Below are positions 35,651-49,100 of a stretch of 64,000 nt of DNA, one piece after another. The translations under genes and the position numbers were made by a program. Positions within the stretch are counted from its first letter, which is position 1, and each line of letters begins with the position of its first letter. Origin of the DNA: Metallyticus violacea. Taxonomy: Eukaryota > Arthropoda > Insecta > Mantodea > Metallyticidae. Below the pieces are notes generated by a model. It searched no databases and was not told the origin of the DNA. It worked only from the letters and a program-made list of their open reading frames with translations. The stretch is from the NCBI GenBank assembly GCA_030762175.1, contig CM060834.1, positions 63,531,501 to 63,595,500 on the forward strand, in the 5' to 3' direction.

Positions 35651-36756
35651 CGAAGTTTGGAAACTTCGTTAGAATCACTTTTTTCCCGTTCTTATGTGAG
35701 ATAACTGGTTCTCTTTCCTTACACTAGTTTTATAGCCTCAGAAAAGGATATTATGCGCAAAGAATCTCGAAAAGAAAAAAGTTTTTTTTCGAAGTTTGGA
35801 AACTTCGTTTGAATCACTTTTTTTTCCGTTCTTATTTGAGATAACTGGTTCTCTTTCATTATATTAGTTTGATAGCGTCAGTAAAGCATATTATGCGCTA
35901 AGAATCTGGAAAAGAAAAAAAAATTTTTTCGAAGTTTGGAAACTTCGTTAGAATCACTTTTTTCCGTTCTTATTTGAGATAACTGGTTCTCTTTCATTAT
36001 ACTAATTTGATAGCCTCAGTAAAGCATATTATGCGCAAAGAATCTCGAAAAGAAAAAAAAAATTTTTCGAAGTTTTGAAACGTCGTTTGAATCACTTTTT
36101 CCGTTCTTATTTGAGATTACTGGTTCTCTTTCATTATAGTAATTTGATAGCCTCAGAAAAGCATATTATGCGCAAAGAATCTCGAAAAGAAAAAAGTTTT
36201 TTTTCGAAGTTTGGAAACTTCTTTAGAATCACTTTTTTTCCGTTCTTATTTGAGATAAGTGGTTCTCTTTCATTATACTAGTTTGATAGCCTCAGAAAAT
36301 CATATTATGCGCAAAGAATCTGGAAAAGAAAAAAAATTATTTTCGAAGTTTGGAAACTTCATTAGAATCACTTTTTTTCCGTTCTTAATTGAGATAACTG
36401 GTTCTCTTTCATTATACTAGTTTGATAGCCTCAGTAAAGCATATTATGCGCAAAGAATATCGAAAAGAATAAGGTTTTTTTTTTGAAGTTTGGAAACTTC
36501 GTTTGAATCACTTTTTTTCCGTTCTTATTTGAGATAACTGGTTCTCTTTCATTATACTAGTTTGATAGGCTCAGTAAAGCATATTATGCGCAAAGAATCT
36601 CGAAAAGAAAAAAAATTTTTTCGAAGTTTGGAATCGTCGTTTGAATCACTTTTTTCCGTTCTTATTTGAGATTACTGGTTCTCTTTCATTATACTAGTTT
36701 GATAGCCTCAGCAAAGCATATTATGCGCAAAGAATCTCGAAAAGAAAAAAATTTTT
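35651..36756 (+). repeat. K block, copy 4
   Basis: Copy of 18465-19570 at offset 17186 with scattered substitutions, for example CAGAAAAGC (about 36153) versus CAGCAAAGC (about 18967). Confidence 0.75.
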
Positions 36757-37566
36757 TTCGAAGTTTGGAAACTTCGTTAGAATCACTTTTTTTCCGTTCT
36801 TATTTGAGATAACTGGTTCTCTTTCATTATACTAGTTTGATAGCCTCAGTAAAGCATATTATGCGCAAAGAATCTGGAAAAGAAAAAAAATTTTTTTCGA
36901 AGTTTGGAAACGTCGTTTTAATCACTTTTTTCCGTTCTTATTTGAGATTACTGGTTCTCTTTCATTATAGTAGTTTGATAGCCTCAGAAAAGCATATTAT
37001 GCACAAAGAATCTCGAAAAGAAAAAAAATTTTTTTCGAAGTTTGGACACTTCGTTAGAATCACTTTTTTTCCGATCTTATTTGAGATAACTGGTTCTCTT
37101 TCATTATACTAGTTTGAAAGCCTCAGCAAAGCATATTATGCGCAAAGAATCTCGAAAAGAAAAAAAATTTTATTCGAAGTTTAGAAACTTCGTTAAAATC
37201 ACTTTTTTTCCGTTCTTATTTGAGATAACTGGTTCTCTTTCATTATACTAATTTGATAGCCTCAGCAAAGCATATTATGCGCAAAGAATCCCGAAAAGAA
37301 AAAAAATTTTTTTCGAAGTTTGGAAACTTCGTTAGAATCACTTTTTTTCCGTTCTTATTTGAGATAACTGGTTCTCTTTCATTATACTAGTTTGATAGGC
37401 TCAGTAAAGCATATTATGCGCAAAGAATCTCGAAAAGAAAAAAATTTTTTTTCGAAGTTTGGAAACTTTGATTGAATGACTATTTTTCCGTTCTTATTTG
37501 AGATAACTGGTTCTCTTTCATTATACTAGTTTGATAGCCTCAGAAAAGCATATTATGCGCAAAGAA

Positions 37567-40500
37567 TCTTGAAAAGAAAAAAAATTATTTTCGAAGTTTG
37601 GAAACTTCGTTAGAATCACTTTTTTTCCGTTCTTAATTGAGATAACTGGTTCTCTTTCATTATACTAGTTTGATAGCCTCAGTAAAGCATATTATGCGCA
37701 AAGAATCTCGAAAAGAAAAAAGTTTTTTTTTGAAGTTTGGAAACTTCGTTTGAATCACTTTTTTTCCGTTCTTATTTGAGATAACTGGTTCTCTTTCATT
37801 ATACTAGTTTGATAGGCTCAGTAAAGCATAATATGCGCAAAGAATCTCGAAAAGAAAAAAAAATTTTTCGAAGTTTGGAATCGTCGTTTGAATCACTTTT
37901 TTCCGTTCTTATTTGAGATTACTGGTTCTCTTTCATTATAGTAGTTTGATAGCCTCAGAAAAGCATATTATGCACAAAGAATCTCGAAAAGAAAAAAAAT
38001 TTTTTTCGAAGTTTGGACACTTCGTTAGAATCACTTTTTTTCCGATCTTATTTGAGATAACTGGTTCTCTTTCATTATACTAGTTTGATAGCCTCAGCAA
38101 AGCATATTATGCGCAAAGAATCTCGAAAAGAAAAAAAATTTTTTTCGAAGTTTGGAAACTTCGTTAGAATCACTTTTTTTCCGATCTTATTTGAGATAAC
38201 TGGTTCTCTTTCATTATACTAGTTTGATAGTCTCAGCAAAGCATATTATGCCCAAAGAATATGGAAAAGAAAAAAAATTTTTTTCGAAGTTTGGAAACTT
38301 CGTTAGAATCACTTTTTTTCCGTTCTTATGTGACATAACTGGTTCTCTTTCGTTATACTAGTTTGATAACTTCAGAAAAGGATATTATGCGCAAAGAATC
38401 TCGAAAAGAAAAAAGTTTTTTTTCGAAGTTTGGAAACTTCGTTTGAATCACTTTTGTTTCCGTTCTTATTTGAGATAACTGGTTCTGTTTCATTATATTA
38501 GTTTGATAGCGTCAGTAAAGCATATTATGCGCAAAGAATCTGGAAAAGAAAAAAAATTTTTTTCGAAGTTTGGAAACTTCGTTAGAATCACTTTTTTCCG
38601 TTCTTATTTGAGATAACTGGTTCTCTTTCATTATACTAGTTTGATAGCCTCAGTAAAGCATATTATGCGCAAAGAATCTCGAAAAGAAAAAATTTTTTTT
38701 TCGAAGTTTGGAAACGTCGTTTGAATCACTTTTTCCGTTCTTATTTGAGATTACTGGTTCTCTTTCATTATAGTAGATTGATAGCCTCAGAAAAGCATAT
38801 TATGCGCAAAGAATCTCGAAAAGAAAAAAGTTTTTTTTCGAAGTTTGGAAACTTCTTTAGAATCACTTTTTTTCCGTTCTTATTTGAGATAACTGGTTCT
38901 CTTTCATTATACTAGTTTGATAGCCTCAGTAAAGCATATTATGCGCAAAGAATCTCGAAAAGAATAAGGTTTTTTTTTGAAGTTTGGAAACTTCGTTTGA
39001 ATCACTTTTTTTCCGTTCTTATTTGAGATAACTGGTTCTCTTTCATTATACTAGTTTGATAGGCTCAGTAAAGCATATTATGCGCAAAGAATCTCGAAAA
39101 GAAAAAAAATTTTTTCGAAGTTTGGAATCGTCGTTTGAATCACTTTTTTCCGTTCTTATTTGAGATTACTGGTTCTCTTTCATTATACTAGTTTGATAGC
39201 CTCAGCAAAGCATATTATGCGCAAAGAATCTCGAAAAGAAAAAAATTTTTTTCGAAGTTTGGAAACTTCGTTAGAATCACTTTTTTTCCGTTCTTATTTG
39301 AGATAACTGGTTCTCTTTCATTATACTAGTTTGATAGCCTCAGTAAAGCATATTATGCGCAAAGAATCTGGAAAAGAAAAAAAATTGTTTTCGAAGTTTG
39401 GAAACGTCGTTTTAATCACTTTTTTCCATTCTTATTTGAGATTACTGATTCTCTTTCATTATAGTAGTTTGATAGCCTCAGAAAAGCATATTATGCACAA
39501 AGAATCTCGAAAAGAAAAAAAATTTTTTTCGAAGTTTGGACACTTCGTTAGAATCACTTTTTTTCCGATCTTATTTGAGATAACTGGTTCTCTTTCATTA
39601 TACTAGTTTGATAGCCTCAGCAAAGCATATTATGCGCAAAGAATCTCGAAAAGAAAAAAAATTTTTTTCGAAGTTTGGAAACTTCGTTAGAATCTTTTTT
39701 TTTCCGTTCTTATTTGAGATAACTGGTTCTCTTTCATTATACTAGTTTGATAGCCTCAGCAAAGCATATTATGCGCAAAGAATCCCGAAAAGAAAAAAAA
39801 TTTTTTTCGAAGTTTAGAAACTTCGTTAGAATCACTTTTTTTCCGTTCTTATTTGAGATAACTGGTTCTCTTTCATTATAGTAGTTTGATAGCCTCAGAA
39901 AAGCATATTATGCGCAAAGAATCTCGAAAAGAAAAAAGTTTTTTTTCGAAGTTTGGAAACTTCTTTAGAATCACTTTTTTTCCGTTCTTATTTGAGATAA
40001 CTGGTTCTCTTTCATTATACTAGTTTGATAGCCTCAGTAAAGCATATTATGCGCAAAGAATCTGGAAAAGAAAAAAAATTATTTTCGAAGTTTGGAAACT
40101 TCGTTAGAATCACTTTTTTTCCGTTCTTAATTGAGATACCTGGTTCTCTTTCATTATACTAGTTTGATAGCCTCAGTAAAGCATATTTTGCGCAAAGAAT
40201 CTCGAAAAGAAAAAAGTTTTTTTTGAAGTTTGGAAACTTCGTTAGAATCACTTTTTTTCCGTTCTTATTTGAGATAACTGGTTCTCTTTCATTCTACTAG
40301 TTTGATAGGCTCAGTAAAGGATATTATGCGCAAAGAATCTCGAAAAGAAAAAAAAATTTTTCGAAGTTTGGAATCGTCGTTTGAATCACTTTTTTCCGTT
40401 CTTATTTGAGATTACTGGTTCTCTTTCATTATACTAGTTTGATAGCCTCAGCAAAGCATATTATGCGCAAAGAATCTCGAAAAGAAAAAAAATTTTTTTC

Positions 40501-41584
40501 GAAGTTTGGAAACTTCGTTAGAATCACTTTTTTTCCGTTCTTATTTGAGATAACTGGTTCTCTTTCATTATACTAGTTTGATAGCCTCAGTAAAGCATAT
40601 TATGCGCAAAGAATCTCGAAAAGAAAAAAATTTTTTTTCGAAGTTTGGAAACGTCGTTTGAATCACTTTTTTCCTTTCTTATTTGAGATTACTGGTTCTC
40701 TTTCATTATAGTAGTTTGATAGCCTCAGAAGAGCATATTATGCACAAAGAATCTCGAAAAGAAAAAAAATTTTTTTCGAAGTTTGGACACTTCGTTAGAA
40801 TCAGTTTTTTTCCGATCTTATTTGAGATAACTGGTTCTCTTTCATTATACTAGTTTGATAGCCTCAGCAAATCATATTATGCGCAAAGAATCTCGAAAAG
40901 AAAAAAAATTTTTTTCGAAGTTTGGAAACTTCGTTAGAATCACTTTTTTTCCGTTCTTATTTGAGATAACTGATTCTCTTTCATTATACTAGTTTGATAG
41001 GCTCAGTAAAGCATATTATGCGCAAAGAATCTCGAAGAGAAAAAAAATTTTTTTCGAAGTTTGGAAACGTCGTTTGAATCACTTTTTTCCATTCTTATTT
41101 GAGATTACTGGTTCTCTTTCATTATAGTAGTTTGATAGCCTCAGAAAAGCATATTATGCACAAAGAATCACGAAAAGAAAAAAAAAATTTTTCGAAGTTT
41201 GGAAACTTCGTTAGAATCACTTTTTTTCCGTTCTTATTTGAGATAACTGGTTCTCTTTCATTATACTAGTTTGATAGCTTCAGAAAAGCATATTATGCGC
41301 AAAGAATCTCGAAAAGAAAAAAGTTTTTTTTCGAAGTTTGGAAACTTCGTTAGAATCACTTTTTTTCCATTCTTATTTAAGATAACTTGTTCCCTTTCAT
41401 TATACTAGTTTGATAGCCTTAGACAAGCATATTATGCGCAAAGAATCTCGAAAAGGAAAAAATTTTTTTTCGAAGTTTGGAAACTTCGTTAGAATCACTT
41501 TTTTTCCGTTCTTATTTGAGATAACTGGTTCTCTTTCATTATACTAGTTTGATAGCCTCAGAAAAGCATATTATGCGCAAAGAA
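37567..41584 (+). repeat. H unit 4
   Basis: Starts at the TCTTGAAAAG marker at 37567; the next is at 41585, 4018 bp later. It corresponds to H unit 1 at offset 17186-17187 and is near-identical to it across every landmark checked. Confidence 0.85.
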
Positions 41585-43911
41585 TCTTGAAAAGAAAAAA
41601 AATTATTTTCGAAGTTTGGAAACTTCGTTAGAATCACTTTTTTTCCGTTCTTAATTGAGATAACTGGTTCTCTTTCATTATACTAGTTTGATAGCCTCAG
41701 TAAAGCATATTATGCGCAAAGAATCTCGAAAAGAAAAAAGTTTTTTTTTGAAGTTTGGAAACTTCGTTTGAATCACTTTTTTTCCGTTCTTATTTGAGAT
41801 AACTGGTTCTCTTTCATTATACTAGTTTGATAGGCTCAGTAAAGCATAATATGCGCAAAGAATCTCGAAAAGAAAAAAAAATTTTTCGAAGTTTGGAATC
41901 GTCGTTTGAATCACTTTTTTCCGTTCTTATTTGAGATTACTGGTTCTCTTTCATTATAGTAGTTTGATAGCCTCAGAAAAGCATATTATGCACAAAGAAT
42001 CTCGAAAAGAAAAAAAATTTTTTTCGAAGTTTGGACACTTCGTTAGAATCACTTTTTTTCCGATCTTATTTGAGATAACTGGTTCTCTTTCATTATACTA
42101 GTTTGATAGCCTCAGCAAAGCATATTATGCGCAAAGAATCTCGAAAAGAAAAAAAAATTTTTTCGAAGTTTGGAAACTTCGTTAGAATCACTTTTTTTCC
42201 GATCTTATTTGAGATAACTGGTTCTCTTTCATTATACTAGTTTGATAGTCTCAGCAAAGCATATTATGCCCAAAGAATATGGAAAAGAAAAAAAATTTTT
42301 TTCGAAGTTTGGAAACTTCGTTAGAATCACTTTTTTTCCGTTCTTATGTGACATAACTGGTTCTCTTTCCTTATACTAGTTTGATAACTTCAGAAAAGGA
42401 TATTATGCGCAAAGAATCTCGAAAAGAAAAAAGTTTTTTTTCGAAGTTTGGAAACTTCGTTTGAATCACTTTTGTTTCCGTTCTTATTTGAGATAACTGG
42501 TTCTCTTTCATTATATTAGTTTGATAGCGTCAGTAAAGCATATTATGCGCAAAGAATCTGGAAAAGAAAAAAAATTTTTTTTGAAGTTTGGAAACTTCGT
42601 TAGAATCACTTTTTTCCGTTCTTATTTGAGATAACTGGTTCTCTTTCATTATACTAGTTTGATAGCCTCAGTAAAGCATATTATGCGCAAAGAATCTCGA
42701 AAAGAAAAAAATTTTTTTTCGAAGTTTGGAAACGTCGTTTGAATCACTTTTTCCGTTCTTATTTGAGATTACTGGTTCTCTTTCATTATAGTAGATTGAT
42801 AGCCTCAGAAAAGCATATTATGCGCAAAGAATCTCGAAAAGAAAAAAGTTTTTTTTCGAAGTTTGGAAACTTCTTTAGAATCACTTTTTTTCCGTTCTTA
42901 TTTGAGATAACTGGTTCTCTTTCATTATACTAGTTTGATAGCCTCAGTAAAGCATATTATGCGCAAAGAATCTCGAAAAGAATAAGGTTTTTTTTTGAAG
43001 TTTGGAAACCTCGTTTGAATCACTTTTTTTCCGTTCTTATTTGAGATAACTGGTTCTCTTTCATTATACTAGTTTGATAGGCTCAGTAAAGCATATTATG
43101 CGCAAAGAATCTCGAAAAGAAAAAAATTTTTTTCGAAGTTTGGAATCGTCGTTTGAATCACTTTTTTCCGTTCTTATTTGAGATTACTGGTTCTCTTTCA
43201 TTATACTAGTTTGATAGCCTCAGCAAAGCATATTATGCGCAAAGAATCTCGAAAAGAAAAAAATTTTTTTCGAAGTTTGGAAACTTCGTTAGAATCACTT
43301 TTTTTCCGTTCTTATTTGAGATAACTGGTTCTCTTTCATTATACTAGTTTGATAGCCTCAGTAAAGCATATTATGCGCAAAGAATCTGGAAAAGAAAAAA
43401 AATTGTTTTCGAAGTTTGGAAACGTCGTTTTAATCACTTTTTTCCATTCTTATTTGAGATTACTGATTCTCTTTCATTATAGTAGTTTGATAGCCTCAGA
43501 AAAGCATATTATGCCCAAAGAATCTCGAAAAGAAAAAAAATTTTTTTCGAAGTTTGGACACTTCGTTAGAATCACTTTCTTTCCGATCTTATTTGAGATA
43601 ACTGGTTCTCTTTCATTATACTAGTTTGATAGCCTCAGCAAGGCATATTATGCGCAAAGAATCTCGAAAAGAAAAAAAATTTTTTTCGAAGTTTGGAAAC
43701 TTCGTTAGAATCTTTTTTTTTCCGTTCTTATTTGAGATAACTGGTTCTCTTTCATTATACTAGTTTGATAGCCTCAGCAAAGCATATTATGCGCAAAGAA
43801 TCCCGAAAAGAAAAAAAATTTTTTTCGAAGTTTAGAAACTTCGTTAGAATCACTTTTTTTCCGTTCTTATTTGAGATAACTGGTTCTCTTTCATTATAGT
43901 AGTTTGATAGC

Positions 43912-43916
43912 CTCAG
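43912..43916 (+). other. Eight-monomer deletion breakpoint
   Basis: To the left the sequence follows 26.7 kb (GATAGCC at 43911, where the right parent has GATAGGC). To the right it follows 27.8 kb (CTCAGTAAAGC then CTCGAAGAG). The exchange falls within the shared CTCAG. The offset to copy A changes here from 17187 to 16079 with register kept. Confidence 0.8.
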
Positions 43917-44466
43917 TAAAGCATATTATGCGCAAAGAATCTCGAAGAGAAAAAAAATTTTTTTCGAAGTTTGGAAACGTCGTTTGAATCACTTTTTTCC
44001 ATTCTTATTTGAGATTACTGGTTCTCTTTCATTATAGTAGTTTGATAGCCTCAGAAAAGCATATTATGCACAAAGAATCACGAAAAGAAAAAAAAAAATT
44101 TTCGAAGTTTGGAAACTTCGTTAGAATCACTTTTTTTCCGTTCTTATTTGAGATAACTGGTTCTCTTTCATTATACTAGTTTGATAGCTTCAGAAAAGCA
44201 TATTATGCGCAAAGAATCTCGAAAAGAAAAAAGTTTTTTTTCGAAGTTTGGAAACTTCGTTAGAATCACTTTTTTTCCATTCTTATTTAAGATAACTTGT
44301 TCCCTTTCATTATACTAGTTTGATAGCCTTAGACAAGCATATTATGCGCAAAGAATCTCGTAAAGGAAAAAATTTTTTTTCGAAGTTTGGAAACTTCGTT
44401 AGAATCACTTTTTTTCCGTTCTTATTTGAGATAACTGGTTCTCTTTCATTATACTAGTTTGATAGC

Positions 44467-45294
44467 CACAGACAAGCATATTATGCGCAAAGAATCTCGA
44501 AAAGAAAAAAATTTTTTTTCGAAGTTTGGAAACTTCCTTAGAATCACTTTTTTTCCATTCTTATTTGAGATAACTTGTTCTCTTTCATTATACTTGTTTG
44601 ATAGCCTCAGACAAGCATATTATGCGCAAAGAATGTCGAAAAGAAAAAAATTTTATTTCGAAGTTTGGAAACTTCGTTAGAATCACTTTTTTTCCGTTCT
44701 TATTTGAGATAACTGGTTCTCTTTCATTATACTAGTTTGATAGCCTCAGAGAAGCATATTATGCGCAAAGAATCTCTAAAAGAAAAAATTTTTTTTTCGA
44801 AGTTTGGAAACTTCGTTAGAATCACTTTTTTTCCGTTCTTATTTGAGATAACTGGTTCTCCTTCATTATACTAGTTTGATAGCCTCAGAAAAGCATAGGT
44901 ATGCGCAAAGAATCTCGAAAAGAAAAAATTTTTTTTTCGAAGTTTGGAAACTTCCTTAGAATTACTTTTTTTCCATTCTTATTTAAGATTACTGGTTCTC
45001 TTTCATTATACTAGTTTGATAGCCTCAGACAAGCATATTATGCGCAAAGAATCTCGAAAAGAAAAAAATTTTTTTTCGAAGTTTGGAAACTTCGTTAGAA
45101 TCACTTTTTTTCCGTTCTTATTTGAGATAACTTTTTCTCTTTCATAATACTAGTTTGATAGCCTTATACAAGCATATTATGCGCAAAGAATCTGGAAAAG
45201 AAAAAATTTTTTTTTCGAAGTTTGGAAACTTCGTTGGAATCACATTTTTTCCGTTCTTATTTAAGATTACTGGTTCTCTTTCATTATAGTAGTT
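44467..45294 (+). repeat. F block, copy 2
   Basis: Copy of 28388-29215 at offset 16079, inherited within copy B of the large duplication. Confidence 0.8.
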
Positions 45295-46162
45295 TGATAG
45301 CCTCAGAAGAGCATATTATGCACAAAGAATCTCGAAAAGAAAAAAAATTTTTTTCGAAGTTTGGACACTTCGTTAGAATCAGTTTTTTTCCGATCTTATT
45401 TGAGATAACTGGTTCTCTTTCATTATACTAGTTTGATAGCCTCAGCAAATCATATTATGCGCAAAGAATCTCGAAAAGAAAAAAAAATTTTTTCGAAGTT
45501 TGGAAACTTCGTTAGAATCACTTTTTTTCCGTTCTTATTTGAGATAACTGATTCTCTTTCATTATACTAGTTTGATAGGCTCAGTAAAGCATATTATGCG
45601 CAAAGAATCTCGAAGAGAAAAAAAATTTTTTTCGAAGTTTGGAAACGTCGTTTGAATCACTTTTTTCCATTCTTATTTGAGATTACTGGTTCTCTTTCAT
45701 TATAGTAGTTTGATAGCCTCAGAAAAGCATATTATGCACAAAGAATCACGAAAAGAAAAAAAAAATTTTTCGAAGTTTGGAAACTTCGTTAGAATCACTT
45801 TTTTTCCGTTCTTATTTGAGATAACTGGTTCTCTTTCATTATACTAGTTTGATAGCTTCAGAAAAGCATATTATGCGCAAAGAATCTCGAAAAGAAAAAA
45901 GTTTTTTTTCGAAGTTTGGAAACTTCGTTAGAATCACTTTTTTTCCATTCTTATTTAAGATAACTTGTTCCCTTTCATTATACTAGTTTGATAGCCTTAG
46001 ACAAGCATATTATGCGCAAAGAATCTCGAAAAGGAAAAAATTTTTTTTCGAAGTTTGGAAACTTCGTTAGAATCACTTTTTTTCCGTTCTTATTTGAGAT
46101 AACTGGTTCTCTTTCATTATACTAGTTTGATAGCCTCAGAAAAGCATATTATGCGCAAAGAA

Positions 46163-49100
46163 TCTTGAAAAGAAAAAAAATTATTTTCGAAGTTTGGAAA
46201 CTTCGTTAGAATCACTTTTTTTCCGTTCTTAATTGAGATAACTGGTTCTCTTTCATTATACTAGTTTGATAGCCTCAGTAAAGCATATTATGCGCAAAGA
46301 ATCTCGAAAAGAAAAAAGTTTTTTTTTGAAGTTTGGAAACTTCGTTTGAATCACTTTTTTTCCGTTCTTATTTGAGATAACTGGTTCTCTTTCATTATAC
46401 TAGTTTGATAGGCTCAGTAAAGCATAATATGCGCAAAGAATCTCGAAAAGAAAAAAAAATTTTTCGAAGTTTGGAATCGTCGTTTGAATCACTTTTTTCC
46501 GTTCTTATTTGAGATTACTGGTTCTCTTTCATTATAGTAGTTTGATAGCCTCAGAAAAGCATATTATGCACAAAGAATCTCGAAAAGAAAAAAAATTTTT
46601 TTCGAAGTTTGGACACTTCGTTAGAATCACTTTTTTTCCGATCTTATTTGAGATAACTGGTTCTCTTTCATTATACTAGTTTGATAGCCTCAGCAAAGCA
46701 TATTATGCGCAAAGAATCTCGAAAAGAAAAAAAATTTTTTTCGAAGTTTGGAAACTTCGTTAGAATCACTTTTTTTCCGATCTTATTTGAGATAACTGGT
46801 TCTCTTTCATTATACTAGTTTGATAGTCTCAGCAAAGCATATTATGCCCAAAGAATATGGAAAAGAAAAAAAATTTTTTTCGAAGTTTGGAAACTTCGTT
46901 AGAATCACTTTTTTTCCGTTCTTATGTGACATAACTGGTTCTCTTTCCTTATACTAGTTTGATAACTTCAGAAAAGGATATTATGCGCAAAGAATCTCGA
47001 AAAGAAAAAAGTTTTTTTTCGAAGTTTGGAAACTTCGTTTGAATCACTTTTGTTTCCGTTCTTATTTGAGATAACTGGTTCTCTTTCATTATATTAGTTT
47101 GATAGCGTCAGTAAAGCATATTATGCGCAAAGAATCTGGAAAAGAAAAAAAATTTTTTTCGAAGTTTGGAAACTTCGTTAGAATCACTTTTTTCCGTTCT
47201 TATTTGAGATAACTGGTTCTCTTTCATTATACTAGTTTGATAGCCTCAGTAAAGCATATTATGCGCAAAGAATCTCGAAAAGAAAAAATTTTTTTTTCGA
47301 AGTTTGGAAACGTCGTTTGAATCACTTTTTCCGTTCTTATTTGAGATTACTGGTTCTCTTTCATTATAGTAGATTGATAGCCTCAGAAAAGCATATTATG
47401 CGCAAAGAATCTCGAAAAGAAAAAAGTTTTTTTTCGAAGTTTGGAAACTTCTTTAGAATCACTTTTTTTCCGTTCTTATTTGAGATAACTGGTTCTCTTT
47501 CATTATACTAGTTTGATAGCCTCAGTAAAGCATATTATGCGCAAAGAATCTCGAAAAGAATAAGGTTTTTTTTTGAAGTTTGGAAACCTCGTTTGAATCA
47601 CTTTTTTTCCGTTCTTATTTGAGATAACTGGTTCTCTTTCATTATACTAGTTTGATAGGCTCAGTAAAGCATATTATGCGCAAAGAATCTCGAAAAGAAA
47701 AAAAATTTTTTCGAAGTTTGGAATCGTCGTTTGAATCACTTTTTTCCGTTCTTATTTGAGATTACTGGTTCTCTTTCATTATACTAGTTTGATAGCCTCA
47801 GCAAAGCATATTATGCGCAAAGAATCTCGAAAAGAAAAAAATTTTTTTCGAAGTTTGGAAACTTCGTTAGAATCACTTTTTTTCCGTTCTTATTTGAGAT
47901 AACTGGTTCTCTTTCATTATACTAGTTTGATAGCCTCAGTAAAGCATATTATGCGCAAAGAATCTGGAAAAGAAAAAAAATTGTTTTCGAAGTTTGGAAA
48001 CGTCGTTTTAATCACTTTTTTCCATTCTTATTTGAGATTACTGATTCTCTTTCATTATAGTAGTTTGATAGCCTCAGAAAAGCATATTATGCACAAAGAA
48101 TCTCGAAAAGAAAAAAAATTTTTTTCGAAGTTTGGACACTTCGTTAGAATCACTTTTTTTCCGATCTTATTTGAGATAACTGGTTCTCTTTCATTATACT
48201 AGTTTGATAGCCTCAGCAAAGCATATTATGCGCAAAGAATCTCGAAAAGAAAAAAAATTTTTTTCGAAGTTTGGAAACTTCGTTAGAATCTTTTTTTTTC
48301 CGTTCTTATTTGAGATAACTGGTTCTCTTTCATTATACTAGTTTGATAGCCTCAGCAAAGCATATTATGCGCAAAGAATCCCGAAAAGAAAAAAAATTTT
48401 TTTCGAAGTTTAGAAACTTCGTTAGAATCACTTTTTTTCCGTTCTTATTTGAGATAACTGGTTCTCTTTCATTATAGTAGTTTGATAGCCTCAGAAAAGC
48501 ATATTATGCGCAAAGAATCTCGAAAAGAAAAAAGTTTTTTTTCGAAGTTTGGAAACTTCTTTAGAATCACTTTTTTTCCGTTCTTATTTGAGATAACTGG
48601 TTCTTTCATTATACTAGTTTGATAGCCTCAGTAAAGCATATTATGCGCAAAGAATCTGGAAAAGAAAAAAAATTATTTTCGAAGTTTGGAAACTTCGTTA
48701 GAATCACTTTTTTTCCGTTCTTAATTGAGATACCTGGTTCTCTTTCATTATACTAGTTTGATAGCCTCAGTAAAGCATATTATGCGCAAAGAATCTCGAA
48801 AAGAAAAAAGTTTTTTTTGAAGTTTGGAAACTTCGTTAGAATCACTTTTTTTCCGTTCTTATTTGAGATAACTGGTTCTCTTTCATTCTACTAGTTTGAT
48901 AGGCTCAGTAAAGGATATTATGCGCAAAGAATCTCGAAAAGAAAAAAAAATTTTTCGAAGTTTGGAATCGTCGTTTGAATCACTTTTTTCCGTTCTTATT
49001 TGAGATTACTGGTTCTCTTTCATTATACTAGTTTGATAGCCTCAGCAAAGCATATTATGCGCAAAGAATCTCGAAAAGAAAAAAAATTTTTTTCGAAGTT

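Larger units (their letters stand above)
41585..46162 (+). repeat. H unit 5 with F block and internal deletion
   Basis: Corresponds to H unit 2, including F block copy 2, but is 1108 bp shorter (4578 versus 5686 bp) because eight monomers are missing at 43912-43916. Confidence 0.8.
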
